Below the pieces are notes generated by a model. The model was not told where the DNA came from. It worked only from the letters and a program-made list of their open reading frames with translations, and did no database searches. Position numbers and translations under genes: made by a program. A stretch of 64,000 nt of DNA from Fimbriimonadaceae bacterium (GTDB lineage: Bacteria; Armatimonadota; Fimbriimonadia; Fimbriimonadales; Fimbriimonadaceae): assembly GCA_024710805.1 (NCBI GenBank), contig JANJUB010000169.1, positions 1 through 64,000 of the forward strand. Reading direction: 5' to 3'. Numbering within the stretch: the first letter of the stretch is position 1; each line of letters starts with the position of its first letter. Below, in pieces: positions 41,480 to 50,627 of the stretch.

Positions 41480-44191
41480 ATGAAGCGGCTGGTGGGACTC
41501 ATCACAGGATTGGCGGCGACCGCGCTGGGCTTTGCGCAGTTCACGATCGACGAGAAGAAGGGAATCGAGCAGGCCCTGTACATCGGGAACCTGACGCTGA
41601 AGGACCTGAACTTCGCTCGGCGTCCATTTGCCGACAAGTACCGAATCCCACTTGTCAACCAGGCGATCGATCAGCCGATCGAGGCTTCGGATGCGCTTAT
41701 GAACGCCCATGCCACCGCTGGCCGGGCGAACACGCCTGGCCTGCTCTCGCTTTCTCGGCAGCTGCTGGGGGATTCGTTGGTGGTGACCTTGCCCGAGGCC
41801 CCGAAGCTGAGCGGGGATGTGCCCAAAGAAGTACCCGCCACCGTGGCTCCTCTCGTTCGCCGCTTGGCCGAGGCGGTTGCGGGCGCCAATGCCGCCGTAC
41901 GGAAAGCGACGGAGAAGCTGAGCGCCGAGGAACAGCGGCTGCTGTTGGAGAGCTTGCCGCAGTGGGCGGTCGAAGAGCCCTCGGTCAAGTTCGAGTTCGT
42001 CAGCAAGCCGATGGCGACGCAAGCCGAGATCTTGCGGATGATCGATCAGGTGGATCTGCGCATGATCTTTGCCGCCGCGGAGCGGATGGCGCGGACCATC
42101 GAGGGCATCTTGCCCGACCTGCGCCGCATTGGCGGAGGGTCCACGTGGCAGGGATCCCAGAAGTTCCGACTGGGCGAAATGGTGATCGTTGTCGCCGGTG
42201 TAGGGGATGACGTCCACCGCGATCGTGACGCTCGCCTCGTGATCGACCTGGGTGGTAACGACCGGTACCTGGGTCGGGCGGGCGCGGGGCCGGGGTATGC
42301 GGCGCTTCTCATCGACCTCGCCGGCGACGACTTCCACAAGGCCCCGGACATGGGGCCGGGCAGCGGCCTGATGGGTATCGGGATGGCCTACGACCTCGGT
42401 GGCCACGACAACTTCCGCGGCAAGTCCCTGGCCTTCGGATCCGGCTTGGCGGGAGTGGGGGTCTTCTTCAAGGACGGCGGCAACGATACGTACCAGTCCG
42501 AGACGCTTTGCCAGGGCTTCGGCCAGTTCGGTATCGGTCTTCTGATGGACGCCCGCGGCGATGATCAGTTCGAGGCTCAGCTGTTTGCCCAAGGAGCCGC
42601 CCGGACGGCGGGCTTGGGTTGGCTGGTCGATGGCGCGGGGGATGACACCTACCGGGCCGGGGGACGCATTCTTAACTCGCCCCTCTTTGCCGATGTGCAC
42701 TACTCGTTCGCTCAGGGATTTGCCAGCGGCTACCGCGAGGACACCGGCGGCATCAGCGGCGGCATTGGTCTGCTGACGGACCGTGCTGGCGACGATGCTT
42801 ACATTGCCGAGACGTATGCCCAGGCGGCGAGCTATTGGTTCGCGCTGGGATCCCTGCAGGATTCGAGCGGCCACGATACCTACCGTGCCTACCATTACGC
42901 CCAGTCCAGTGCCATGCACATGTGTGCGGCGTACCTGATCGACCTCGCGGGCGACGACATCTACGCGACCAGCTTTGGCGCGAGCCACGCCATCGGCCAC
43001 GACTACGGCACGGCCGTGCTCTTTGACCGCGCCGGGAACGACATTTACGCCGCCCGCGACAGCCGTCCGGGGATCGGCAATGCGAACGGCCTAGGCTTGT
43101 TCGTCGATGCGGCGGGCGAGGATCGCTACGCGGGACCACCCGCAGCGGGCAATGGCGCACGGGGCAGCGGCTCGCTCGGCTTGTTCGTGGATCTCGACGG
43201 TCCTGACCAGTACCGCACGGGTCTTGCCGATGCCCAGGCTTCAGTGCGCGAAACGTGGGCGGTCGCCTATGACCAAGAATCGAAGGCGGTCGAAGTTCCC
43301 GCTGGCCAAGACCCGGCCCAAGCGCCACCCAAGGCCGGATCGGCTCCGCGTCCGACCGATGCCGAACTGCAGCAGATCTACGCGAAGGCCACGCAGTGGG
43401 GCGTCGGAACCGCGCAGCAGGAGGTTCGCGAGAACGTCCATAAGCTCATCTCCATCGGCATGCCCGCCCTAAAGTGGATGATCGAATACAAGCTGCCCAA
43501 GGCGTCGCGCCTTGAGCAGCGGGCGTTCACCGATGTCGCGAATGCGCTCGAAGCCGAGGGGCGTACGGCCATTGCTGAGCGCTTGAACAGCGACGATGCC
43601 AACGAAGTTCGGGTTGCGCTGGGCATTCTGCTCGACGCCAACGCCAAGGAAGCCGCACCGTACTTGGCCAAAGCCTTGAAGAACAAGGATACGCAACGAC
43701 TTGCCGCCCGCATGGCGGGGGTAGCCCAGAGTCGGGAGTCCGTACCGGAGCTGCAGGTGCTCGCGGGTACGGCGGAGGATCAGCTGACCGTGCTCAATGC
43801 GGTGATCGCGCTGGCCCAGATCGCCGACGCCCAGAGCTTGGGAACCGGGCAGGCGCTGATGACTCACGACAGTCTGCCGATTCGCAAAGCGGCGATCGCG
43901 CTGGTCGCCAAGTTCAGCGAGGCCCTGACGATCGCGAAGACGATGACCCTCGACCCGGATGAGCGGAAGGCGCGAATCGGGGTGGAACTGCTCGGGGCCA
44001 TCGGCTCCGACGAGGCGTTGAATGTGGTTGGACCGCTGCTGACCGACGAGCGCGTCGGCGTGCGGATCCAGGCGCTCATCGCGTTAGATGGACGTGCCCC
44101 GGCCGCATGGCAGCAGGCCGTCCTCGATCGACGGAAGGATCCAAGCCCGCTCGTGCGGGCGATCGCGATCCGCATCGATCCGGGCCGTTAG
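41480..44191 (+). CDS. secreted protein with twelve GDDxY solenoid repeats and a HEAT-repeat C-terminus
   Basis: Encodes about 903 residues with a signal peptide (MKRLVGLITGLAATALGFAQ). After a helical domain of about 230 residues, roughly 253-583 consist of twelve repeats of about 26 residues with consensus LxxDxxGDDxYxAxxxAQG, for example WLVDGAGDDTYRAG, LLTDRAGDDAYIAE and YLIDLAGDDIYATS. The regular Asp/Gly spacing suggests a beta-solenoid, perhaps calcium-binding as in RTX repeats, though the motif is distinct. Residues about 640-903 form HEAT-like helical pairs (VRVALGILLDANAKEAAPYL). Function unknown. ATG 41480 follows TACAAT by six bases. Confidence 0.75.
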   Translation: MKRLVGLITGLAATALGFAQFTIDEKKGIEQALYIGNLTLKDLNFARRPFADKYRIPLVNQAIDQPIEASDALMNAHATAGRANTPGLLSLSRQLLGDSLVVTLPEAPKLSGDVPKEVPATVAPLVRRLAEAVAGANAAVRKATEKLSAEEQRLLLESLPQWAVEEPSVKFEFVSKPMATQAEILRMIDQVDLRMIFAAAERMARTIEGILPDLRRIGGGSTWQGSQKFRLGEMVIVVAGVGDDVHRDRDARLVIDLGGNDRYLGRAGAGPGYAALLIDLAGDDFHKAPDMGPGSGLMGIGMAYDLGGHDNFRGKSLAFGSGLAGVGVFFKDGGNDTYQSETLCQGFGQFGIGLLMDARGDDQFEAQLFAQGAARTAGLGWLVDGAGDDTYRAGGRILNSPLFADVHYSFAQGFASGYREDTGGISGGIGLLTDRAGDDAYIAETYAQAASYWFALGSLQDSSGHDTYRAYHYAQSSAMHMCAAYLIDLAGDDIYATSFGASHAIGHDYGTAVLFDRAGNDIYAARDSRPGIGNANGLGLFVDAAGEDRYAGPPAAGNGARGSGSLGLFVDLDGPDQYRTGLADAQASVRETWAVAYDQESKAVEVPAGQDPAQAPPKAGSAPRPTDAELQQIYAKATQWGVGTAQQEVRENVHKLISIGMPALKWMIEYKLPKASRLEQRAFTDVANALEAEGRTAIAERLNSDDANEVRVALGILLDANAKEAAPYLAKALKNKDTQRLAARMAGVAQSRESVPELQVLAGTAEDQLTVLNAVIALAQIADAQSLGTGQALMTHDSLPIRKAAIALVAKFSEALTIAKTMTLDPDERKARIGVELLGAIGSDEALNVVGPLLTDERVGVRIQALIALDGRAPAAWQQAVLDRRKDPSPLVRAIAIRIDPGR

Positions 44192-44200
44192 GCCCGGATC
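44177..44200. terminator. perfect hairpin between convergent genes
   Basis: GATCCGGGCC (44177-44186), loop GTTA, GGCCCGGATC (44191-44200): a 10-bp perfect stem with a tetraloop, spanning the stop codon of the solenoid gene and ending nine bases before the stop of the opposing gene. No U-tract on either side. Probably ends transcription or protects both mRNA ends. Confidence 0.5.
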
Positions 44201-44209
44201 AATCCGGCC

Positions 44210-45748
44210 CTACTTGCTCTTGCTACTGGCGGGCGCTCTTTGTTGCCCAATCTGCCGCTCGTCCTGTTCCATGCCTCGCTCAAAGCCGAGGCCGTAGAAC
44301 TCGGGATGCTGGTAGCGGCCCCGCTCGAACGACTCCTTCTCCACGACGTCCTTCGTCGGGCGATTGCGCACATACAGATCATTGCGGTCCGCGTCCACGC
44401 GCCACGACACTTCGGTGTTTGGCGCATTGGTGCGAATCAGGAAGCGTCCATCCTTGATCTTTGTCGCAACCTTGGCCATCACAAAGTCGTTCGTGTTCTC
44501 GCCGTCAACAACCGTCAGCTGATACTTAAAGTTCCGGTTGATCTCGCTGAAGTAGTCGGGCAGCGTCACCCAGGCATGGCCTTGCGCGTCCGTGACCACG
44601 TTGCCAACATAGAAGTTCTGCGGCATCGGACTCTCCGACGAGTAGTGGAGCAGATACTTGTTCTCGGGGTCGAGGGGGTGGTCGATCCGGAACGACTTGG
44701 TGCCGCTTGCCCCCGTGTTGCCGACGCTGTATACGCCGTAGCCTGAAGGGCTGTTGCTTTGGCCTCTTACGCCGTAAGAGACGCCGCCACCGTTGCTGGC
44801 AAATCCGAGCATTGCGCGGCCGTCGGGGCTGTCGACTTGGGCCCGGACCCCGTGCGTGAACCCAGAATTAGCCTTTGACCAACCAAAGAGGGCGCGACCA
44901 TCTGTGCTGAAACTCGTGCCATAGACGCCGGTCGTGAAACCCGTGGTGGCAGAGGCGAAGCCTTCTACGCCGCGTCCGCTGGTGCTCTCGACGACGCCAA
45001 GGACCCCGACGGTTAGACCAGCGGCTGCCAGAGCTGAGCCCCTGACTCCCGTCGAACCTCCCGTATTCTGACCATGGATGATTGGATACACGCTGCCCGC
45101 AATCAACTCCAAGGGCTTAGGCACGGATTTCAGGTAGGCACTTGAGTGCGATCCACCTAAGTGGCTGGCGTCAACATTCGTGAGCCCCGAGCCGTTGCCA
45201 GAAATCGTCCCCGTCGCGTGCAGGTTGCCCACGGAATAGACTCCAAAGCCGTTCGCACTGCTGGACTGGCCCATCACTCCGTAGTTCACTCCGCTGTTCG
45301 AGGTGGTGAATCCATAGACGCCTCGACCGGTCGTGCTCGCCGTTTGTCCCCACACGCCGGTTGCGTTACCGGTTGTGGCGGGAGCGACGCCGGTCACGCC
45401 GCGACCGCCAGGGCTGTCAGCTTGGCCCCAAACACCGTGGGTCGTCCCGCTCGTCGCACTCGCCCTACCGTACAGAGCACGACCGAGAACGCTGTCCGAC
45501 CGGAAGAAGCCGCCGAAGCTAGCCCCCGTAGTCGAGGTCGCATTGCCAACGATCACCTGCGCGGTCGGACTTGAATCGTTCGCTTGGATAGAACTAGCGA
45601 TCATTCGGCCGCTAATGTTGGCGTGGCCGGCTTGCTGTGTGCCCGGAGTGTTCGGCTGAAGTAGGACGGGTGTGCCCTGACCGTAAAGGTACGTCGCGCC
45701 GGCGACCGCCGTCGTTGCGGCCAATGTCAATAAACTGGTTCGAGTCAT
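44210..45748 (-). CDS. secreted protein with GVxG...GRGVxG repeats
   Basis: Encodes about 512 residues. After a signal-like N-terminus (TRTSLLTLAATTAVAGATYL), two blocks of short repeats occur (about 70-165 and 220-335) with units such as GVWGQTASTTGRGVYGF and GVRGQSNSPSGYGVYSVGNT, resembling the fibrous shafts of tail-fibre-like proteins. Between and after them are TGTISGNGSGLTNVDASHLG and a C-terminal globular domain starting SFRIDHPLDPENKYLLHYSS, also reminiscent of tail-fibre or surface-fibre tips. It could be a trimeric surface fibre; no phage genes surround it. Ribosome site GGGGGG lies five bases before ATG 45748. Confidence 0.65.
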   Translation of the reverse strand: MTRTSLLTLAATTAVAGATYLYGQGTPVLLQPNTPGTQQAGHANISGRMIASSIQANDSSPTAQVIVGNATSTTGASFGGFFRSDSVLGRALYGRASATSGTTHGVWGQADSPGGRGVTGVAPATTGNATGVWGQTASTTGRGVYGFTTSNSGVNYGVMGQSSSANGFGVYSVGNLHATGTISGNGSGLTNVDASHLGGSHSSAYLKSVPKPLELIAGSVYPIIHGQNTGGSTGVRGSALAAAGLTVGVLGVVESTSGRGVEGFASATTGFTTGVYGTSFSTDGRALFGWSKANSGFTHGVRAQVDSPDGRAMLGFASNGGGVSYGVRGQSNSPSGYGVYSVGNTGASGTKSFRIDHPLDPENKYLLHYSSESPMPQNFYVGNVVTDAQGHAWVTLPDYFSEINRNFKYQLTVVDGENTNDFVMAKVATKIKDGRFLIRTNAPNTEVSWRVDADRNDLYVRNRPTKDVVEKESFERGRYQHPEFYGLGFERGMEQDERQIGQQRAPASSKSK

Positions 45749-45813
45749 CGTAACCCCCCGTGAGCGCCGAGCGGTCACTGCCCATATTAGCCCACTGTCG
45801 AAGTCATCTCAGC

Positions 45814-46173
45814 CTATTCGCGTTCAACATTCAGCGTCACGCCGGCTTGCTGGGCGATAACGGGCATCGGCGGGTAGGGCTTGGCAACGGTGATCGAGAC
45901 CTGTTGGACCCGCTTAAAGCGGGCGAGGATGGCGTCGGCGATCACTTGGGCGAGCCGCTCGACGGTCGACACCCCTGGCCGCATTCCATGTTCAAGAACG
46001 AGCAACCCGATCTGAGCGTAGTCCACGGTGTCCTCGACTTGATCGCTTTGGGAGGCACTCTCGTCGACTTCCAGTTCGACATCGACGAGATATCGGTGGC
46101 CGACCGCCCGCTCGGCGTCCGGGACCCCATGGTATCCATAGAACTCGATTCCGTGTAGAAATACTTGCGCCAC
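45814..46173 (-). CDS. folB: dihydroneopterin aldolase
   Basis: Encodes 119 residues of the tunnelling-fold FolB family: VFLHGIEFYGYHGVPDAERA with the catalytic Tyr, YLVDVELEVDESAS, DTVDYAQIGLLVLE and STVERLAQVIADAIL with the conserved Glu. It converts dihydroneopterin to hydroxymethyl-dihydropterin in folate synthesis. GTG 46173 gives the normal N-terminus and is preceded by TAGACT at seven bases, suggesting a leaderless mRNA. No other folate genes are adjacent. Confidence 0.92.
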   Translation of the reverse strand: MAQVFLHGIEFYGYHGVPDAERAVGHRYLVDVELEVDESASQSDQVEDTVDYAQIGLLVLEHGMRPGVSTVERLAQVIADAILARFKRVQQVSITVAKPYPPMPVIAQQAGVTLNVERE

Positions 46174-46255
46174 GTGGTTCAGTCTAGCGGATTCGAAGCA
46201 GGCAACATCGGCCCTTCTTGTGCTAAACTCTACTACTAGCTTGGCGTGACCGGAA

Positions 46256-46277
46256 GGTGGCACTAGCCGCCTTTTTT
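46256..46277 (+). terminator. terminator-like hairpin in the nusA leader (possible attenuator)
   Basis: GGTGGC (46256-46261), loop ACTA, GCCGCC (46266-46271) followed by TTTTTT (46272-46277) has the form of an intrinsic terminator. It lies between a candidate extended -10 (TGCTAAACT, 46221-46229) and the nusA ribosome site GAGGAGG, 17 bases before the start codon. NusA itself modulates hairpin termination, so feedback control is plausible. Confidence 0.55.
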
Positions 46278-46294
46278 GTTACCCGAGGAGGTCG

Positions 46295-47353
46295 ATGAAT
46301 ATGGATGTCCTGCTACAACTGAAACAGATCGCGCAGGAACGGGATCTCCCCGTGGACGAACTGCTGAGGGAGATCGAAGAGGCGCTCGCGGTCTCTTATA
46401 AGAAGTTCATCGGCATTCCCAATGACGTGCCGATCGATGTGACCGTCCAGGTCGCTGGCCCGAAGGGCATCACCGCGAGCATCGCCAAGGAAGTCGTCGC
46501 CGTTGTCGGCGATGCCGGTTACCAGATGTCGCTGACTGATGCCCGCAAGAAGAAGCCGGAAGTCGAGATCGGTGACTTTGTTGAAGTGCCGGTCGATCCC
46601 GACCGATTCGGTCGGATTGCGGCCGCGACCTTCAAGCAGGTTTTGAGTCAGAAGATGCGCGAGGCCGAGACTCGGCAGATTCACGACGAGTTCCACGAGA
46701 AGATGGAGCAGGTCGTGTCGGGTGTCGTTTCGCGCCGCGAGGGCCAGAGCGTCTACGTTCAGGTGGGCAAGGTCGAAGTTGAACTACCCAAGCGCGAGCA
46801 GGTACCGACCGAGCCTTACCGCATGAATGACCGCCTCATGGTCTACGTGCTGCGCGTCGACGACACCACGCGCCGAATGCGCGTCCTCGTGAGCCGCACC
46901 CATCCGAATCTTCTCCGCCGCTTGTTCGAGTTCCATGTCCCGGAGATTGCCGAGGGCGTCGTGGTGATCCAATCCGTTGCCCGCGAGCCGGGCCAGCGAA
47001 GCAAGATCGCGGTTTCCAGCACCGATGAGCGCGTCGATGCCGTCGGCGCGTGCGTTGGACCTCGTGGCAGCCGCGTGCAGTCGATCGTCGAGGACCTGTA
47101 CGACGAGAAAGTCGACATCGTGCCGTTCAGCGAAGATCCGAAGGCGTACATCGAAGCCGCGCTCAGCCCGGCGAAGGTGAACGCGATCAAGCTGAACGAG
47201 GATGAGAAGAGCGCGTACTGCATCGTGCCGGACAGCCAGCTCTCGCTTGCCATCGGCAAGGGTGGGCAGAACGTCCGCCTCGCCGCCCGCCTGACTGGCT
47301 GGAAGATCGATATTCGAAGTGAGGCCCAAGCGGCCGAGGAGGGTCGTAAGTGA
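46295..47353 (+). CDS. nusA: transcription termination/antitermination factor NusA
   Basis: Encodes 352 residues. The N-terminal RNAP-binding domain contains LREIEEALAVSYKKFIG and FKQVLSQKMREAE. The S1 domain begins EQVVSGVVSRREGQSVYVQV. Two KH domains include VGACVGPRGSRVQSIVEDLY and SLAIGKGGQNVRLAARLTGW. The C-terminal acidic repeats of the E. coli protein are absent, as in many phyla. Strong ribosome site GAGGAGG. It heads nusA-ylxR-infB; rimP, usually first in this operon, is not present. Confidence 0.97.
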   Translation: MNMDVLLQLKQIAQERDLPVDELLREIEEALAVSYKKFIGIPNDVPIDVTVQVAGPKGITASIAKEVVAVVGDAGYQMSLTDARKKKPEVEIGDFVEVPVDPDRFGRIAAATFKQVLSQKMREAETRQIHDEFHEKMEQVVSGVVSRREGQSVYVQVGKVEVELPKREQVPTEPYRMNDRLMVYVLRVDDTTRRMRVLVSRTHPNLLRRLFEFHVPEIAEGVVVIQSVAREPGQRSKIAVSSTDERVDAVGACVGPRGSRVQSIVEDLYDEKVDIVPFSEDPKAYIEAALSPAKVNAIKLNEDEKSAYCIVPDSQLSLAIGKGGQNVRLAARLTGWKIDIRSEAQAAEEGRK

Positions 47354-47361
47354 CCCGTTGG

Positions 47362-47377
47362 CCCCAAGATCTTGGGG
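47362..47377 (+). repeat. 16-base perfect palindrome in front of ylxR
   Basis: CCCCAAGATCTTGGGG is fully self-complementary and runs directly into the G-rich ribosome site GGGGAGG of ylxR. Folded in RNA it could partly mask that site. Confidence 0.4.
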
Positions 47378-47394
47378 GGGAGGTATGACCCCGC

Positions 47395-47640
47395 GTGGCC
47401 ACCTCTCCTCAGCGGACGTGTATCGCCTGTAGGCAACGTCGCGATCAGCGAGACCTCGCCCGGTTCGCGCTGATCGAAGGCCAAATTCGTCGACTAGAGC
47501 ACGGCCCCTCCCAGGGTCGTAGCGCTTACGCCTGTCCGACTCCCCAATGCCTCGAGCGCGCGTTGAATGTAAAGACGCTTTCTCGGGTTTTTCGGAAGCC
47601 CGTGTCCCCCGATTCGATTCCGAATCCGACCGCCTTGTGA
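47395..47640 (+). CDS. YlxR/RNase P modulator-type RNA-binding protein
   Basis: Encodes 81 residues of the YlxR (DUF448) family: QRTCIACRQRRDQRDLARFA near the start, then QGRSAYACPTPQCLERALNV. The conserved arginine/cysteine pattern forms an RNA-binding surface; the family sits between nusA and infB across bacteria and has been linked to RNase P or nucleoid-associated control. The start is GTG 47395; an ATG at 47385 is out of frame. The gene fits the expected operon position. Confidence 0.88.
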   Translation: MATSPQRTCIACRQRRDQRDLARFALIEGQIRRLEHGPSQGRSAYACPTPQCLERALNVKTLSRVFRKPVSPDSIPNPTAL

Positions 47641-47644
47641 ACGA

Positions 47645-49567
47645 GTGAGCACCTGCATGACCATTTCCATTTCCGATCTCAGTAAAGAATTCCAACTGAA
47701 ACCCAGCCAGGTGTGCTCGGTCCTCGATGACCTCGGGGTCGAGCACGAGCAAACCGAGTTTGAGGGGGATCAGGACGTGCTCGAACTCCTTCGCGGTGCG
47801 CTTGCCGACATGAAGGGAAGCAAGGTGATCACGCTCAAGCCGAACAGCACCCCCCGTGACATCGCCGCCGCGCTCGATGTGCCCCAGCCCGAAGTTCAAA
47901 AGACCCTCATGATGAAGATGAAGGTCATGGCCACCCTCACGACGACGCTCAAGCCCGACGTCGCCGAGAAGTTGGTCAGCGAGTTCGGCTACGAAGTCCA
48001 ATGGGCCGACGCCCCCAAACCCAAGCCCGCGGTTGCCGCTAAGCCGGCCAAGAAGCCGACGGGCGCGCAGGTTCGGCCGCCGGTGGTAACGATCATGGGC
48101 CATGTCGATCACGGCAAGACCTCGCTCCTCGACTACATCCGCAAGGCCAACGTCGCGGCGAAGGAGCATGGCGGCATCACCCAGCACATCGGTGCGTATC
48201 AGGTCGAACTTCCGGAAGGGAAGATCACGTTCCTCGACACCCCCGGCCACGCCGCGTTCACCGCGATGCGTGCTCGCGGTGCCCAGGTCACCGACATCGC
48301 CGTCCTGGTTGTGGCTGCGGACGATGGCATCATGCCCCAGACCATTGAAGCGATCAACCACATCCGCTCTGCCGAAGTGCCGATGATCGTCGCCGTCAAC
48401 AAGATTGACAAGCCCGGCGCAAACGCCGACCGAATCCTCACCCAGCTCACCGAGCATGAGGTCGTTCCCGAGGCGTTCGGTGGCCAGACCCCGGTCGCCA
48501 AGGTGTCGGCTCTGACCGGAGAGGGCGTGCCCGAACTGCTCGAACTCTTGCTTCTTCAGGCGGAAGTCATGGAACTCAAGGCCGACCCGAAGGGCAAGGT
48601 CGAGGGCACCGTCATCGAGGCCAAGCTGGACAAGGGCCGAGGCCCGGTGGCGACGATCTTGGTGATGGAAGGCACGGTCAAGCGCGGCGACGCGATGCTC
48701 GTAGGCAATACCTTCGGGCGCATCCGCACCATGACGAACTACCTGGGCGAGACTGTTGAGACCGCAGGGCCGTCGACGCCCGTCGAGATTCTCGGCCTCA
48801 GCGACGTTCCGCAGGCCGGTGACCATATCGAGATCGTGGCCGACGAGCGCACCGCTCGAGGAATCGCCGAAGGTCGGGCGATGGTCGATCGCGAGAAGTC
48901 CTTGAAGACGCCGAGCCGAGGCATGTCGCTCGCCGACTTGCGGCGACGCATGAACGAAGGCGAGGGCAAGGATCTCAACCTGATCGTCCGTGGCGACGTC
49001 CAGGGTTCGGTCGAAGCCGTCAAGGGCATGCTCGAGAAGATCGAGAGCGACGAGGTTACGGTCAAGGTTTTGCACAGCGGCGTCGGTTCGATCTCCGAAG
49101 GCGATATCCTGCTGGCAAGTGCCTCGGGCGCGATCTGCGTTGGCTTCAACGTGAAGCCGGAAGCTGGCGCCAAGAAGGAAGCCGAGCGGCGCAAGGTCGA
49201 AATCCGAACCTATACGATCATCTACGAACTGATCGAAGACATCGAAGCCGCCGTTAAGGGCATGCTCGAGCCGAAGTTCCGCGAGGAGTACCTGGGAACG
49301 GTCGAAATCCGACTGGTCTTCAAGCTCACCAAGTACGGCCTGGTCGCCGGTTCGCACTGTACCGACGGCAAGATCACCCGCAACTCGCGCGTCCGCGTGA
49401 CGCGGGATAAGGAGGTCGTCTATGAGGGTAAGGTCGCCTCGCTCAAGCACGTGAAGGAAGATGTGCGCGAGATCACCCAGGGCTTCGACTGCGGCATCCA
49501 GTTCGACAACTGGACCGGCTTCAAGGAAGGCGATGTCGTCGAGGCGTACGAGCTGGTCCAGATCTAG
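47645..49567 (+). CDS. infB: translation initiation factor IF-2
   Basis: Encodes 640 residues (636 if ATG 47657 is used). A short N-terminal region carries an IF2-N-like helix-turn motif ([20 protein letters not shown]). The G domain has G1 GHVDHGKT, G3 DTPGHAAF and G4 NKIDKPG. Domains II-IV follow, with [20 protein letters not shown] and the C-terminal fMet-tRNA-binding barrel ([20 protein letters not shown]). IF-2 delivers initiator tRNA to the ribosome. The N-terminal region is compact (about 145 residues) compared with enteric IF-2. rbfA does not follow. Confidence 0.97.
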   Translation: MSTCMTISISDLSKEFQLKPSQVCSVLDDLGVEHEQTEFEGDQDVLELLRGALADMKGSKVITLKPNSTPRDIAAALDVPQPEVQKTLMMKMKVMATLTTTLKPDVAEKLVSEFGYEVQWADAPKPKPAVAAKPAKKPTGAQVRPPVVTIMGHVDHGKTSLLDYIRKANVAAKEHGGITQHIGAYQVELPEGKITFLDTPGHAAFTAMRARGAQVTDIAVLVVAADDGIMPQTIEAINHIRSAEVPMIVAVNKIDKPGANADRILTQLTEHEVVPEAFGGQTPVAKVSALTGEGVPELLELLLLQAEVMELKADPKGKVEGTVIEAKLDKGRGPVATILVMEGTVKRGDAMLVGNTFGRIRTMTNYLGETVETAGPSTPVEILGLSDVPQAGDHIEIVADERTARGIAEGRAMVDREKSLKTPSRGMSLADLRRRMNEGEGKDLNLIVRGDVQGSVEAVKGMLEKIESDEVTVKVLHSGVGSISEGDILLASASGAICVGFNVKPEAGAKKEAERRKVEIRTYTIIYELIEDIEAAVKGMLEPKFREEYLGTVEIRLVFKLTKYGLVAGSHCTDGKITRNSRVRVTRDKEVVYEGKVASLKHVKEDVREITQGFDCGIQFDNWTGFKEGDVVEAYELVQI

Positions 49568-49575
49568 GTTCGCCG

Positions 49576-49788
49576 ATGCGCATCAACTCCGAGGGCATTC
49601 CGCGCGATGAGCTTCTTTGGGCGCTGACCCAGCCGGAGCTCATCCGCCAGTCCCGGCGGATTGACTCGTGTTTGCTGTGCCGCCGGCCGCACGTGAACGA
49701 GGCCGCGCTCTGCGACTGCTGCTGGGCGACCCTCGACGATGAGGAACTGCGGCTGGCCACGCGGTGGACGATGGGGATCCGTCCGTGA
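49576..49788 (+). CDS. small zinc-ribbon-like protein
   Basis: Encodes 70 residues with a clustered cysteine motif CLLCRRPHVNEAALCDCC (four to five Cys), suggesting a zinc finger. It starts nine bases after infB and its stop overlaps the next start (TGATG), so it is part of the operon. The flanking acidic stretch DDEELRLATRWTMG is conserved-looking. A short protein with such a motif may bind RNA or ribosomes, but this is only positional inference. Confidence 0.65.
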   Translation: MRINSEGIPRDELLWALTQPELIRQSRRIDSCLLCRRPHVNEAALCDCCWATLDDEELRLATRWTMGIRP

Positions 49789-50627
49789 TGACTGAGTTTG
49801 TGGTCGGCGGCATCGTCGCCGTCCTGTTCTGGGTCACCGTGATCTCGATCTTCAAACTCAAGAAGGACAAGCCGAAGTACTTTGCCGCTTGCGAGTTCTG
49901 GGTTTACCTGCCCCACGAGAAGCTTCCCAGCCAAGAAGCGGTTATGACCGCCATGGTCGCCCAGAACCCGCACGCGCGTCCCGGATTCACGCCGATTGGC
50001 TCCAAAGAGGGAATCCTCTTCAGCGATATCCGCCTGCATGTGTCGCACGTGCTGCGCAGCAAGAACCCGCACACCTTTCGCCCCGATCTTTTCGAGGATG
50101 GAGTGGATGTCTCCGCCGGCACCCTAGCCGCGCTCGCTGAGTCGCAGAGCTTCGTCAAAGTTCGCTATGTAAGCGAGGTGCCGCTGTCGGATCATCGCCA
50201 CCTGACCTTCATGCTTCACTTCGCTGATGCCTACGCTCGGCTGGGAGGAGCGACCGCGGTTTACGACGTGGTGAGCGAGGTGCTGTATACGCCAGAGCAG
50301 TTCCATGCCCGGATCGGCGAGCACGCCGACACCACGCGGCCGGAACTTCACGTCCGGATCGCATGGAACCCGACCACGGGAGCAGCGCGGACCCTCGGTC
50401 TGATCAAGGTTGGTCTGGTGGAACTGGAAACCGCTCCGGCGAGTGCCGACTTGCGCCAGCTGGTAGTCGAAGTCATGCGCGAGGCCGCCCACCGGTATTG
50501 GGAGGTCGGCAACGCCGAAGGGCCGATGGTGGTGGAGTACTTCGGCGATCGATTTGAGGTGATCCCCAAGCCCAAGAAAGGCGGCGGCAAGGAGGTCCAT
50601 ATTGTGAGGATCCAGGCCCGCTTATGA
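49788..50627 (+). CDS. hypothetical protein with N-terminal membrane anchor
   Basis: Encodes about 279 residues. One membrane helix ([20 protein letters not shown]) is followed by a soluble, probably cytosolic domain with [59 protein letters not shown] and [20 protein letters not shown]. No family recognised. Its last codons overlap the hisF start (ATGA), making it part of the nusA-infB-hisF transcript. Confidence 0.7.
   Translation: MTEFVVGGIVAVLFWVTVISIFKLKKDKPKYFAACEFWVYLPHEKLPSQEAVMTAMVAQNPHARPGFTPIGSKEGILFSDIRLHVSHVLRSKNPHTFRPDLFEDGVDVSAGTLAALAESQSFVKVRYVSEVPLSDHRHLTFMLHFADAYARLGGATAVYDVVSEVLYTPEQFHARIGEHADTTRPELHVRIAWNPTTGAARTLGLIKVGLVELETAPASADLRQLVVEVMREAAHRYWEVGNAEGPMVVEYFGDRFEVIPKPKKGGGKEVHIVRIQARL

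Noticed and set aside
41435-43000. Minus-strand open frame of 521 codons opposite the solenoid protein
   Set aside because: Repeats mirror the GDDxY repeats of the plus strand; no independent motif.
46784-49450. Very long minus-strand open frame (888 codons) opposite nusA-ylxR-infB
   Set aside because: It is antisense to genes with unambiguous family motifs; its translation is low-complexity His/Arg/Asp-rich, a usual product of GC-rich codon bias on the opposite strand.
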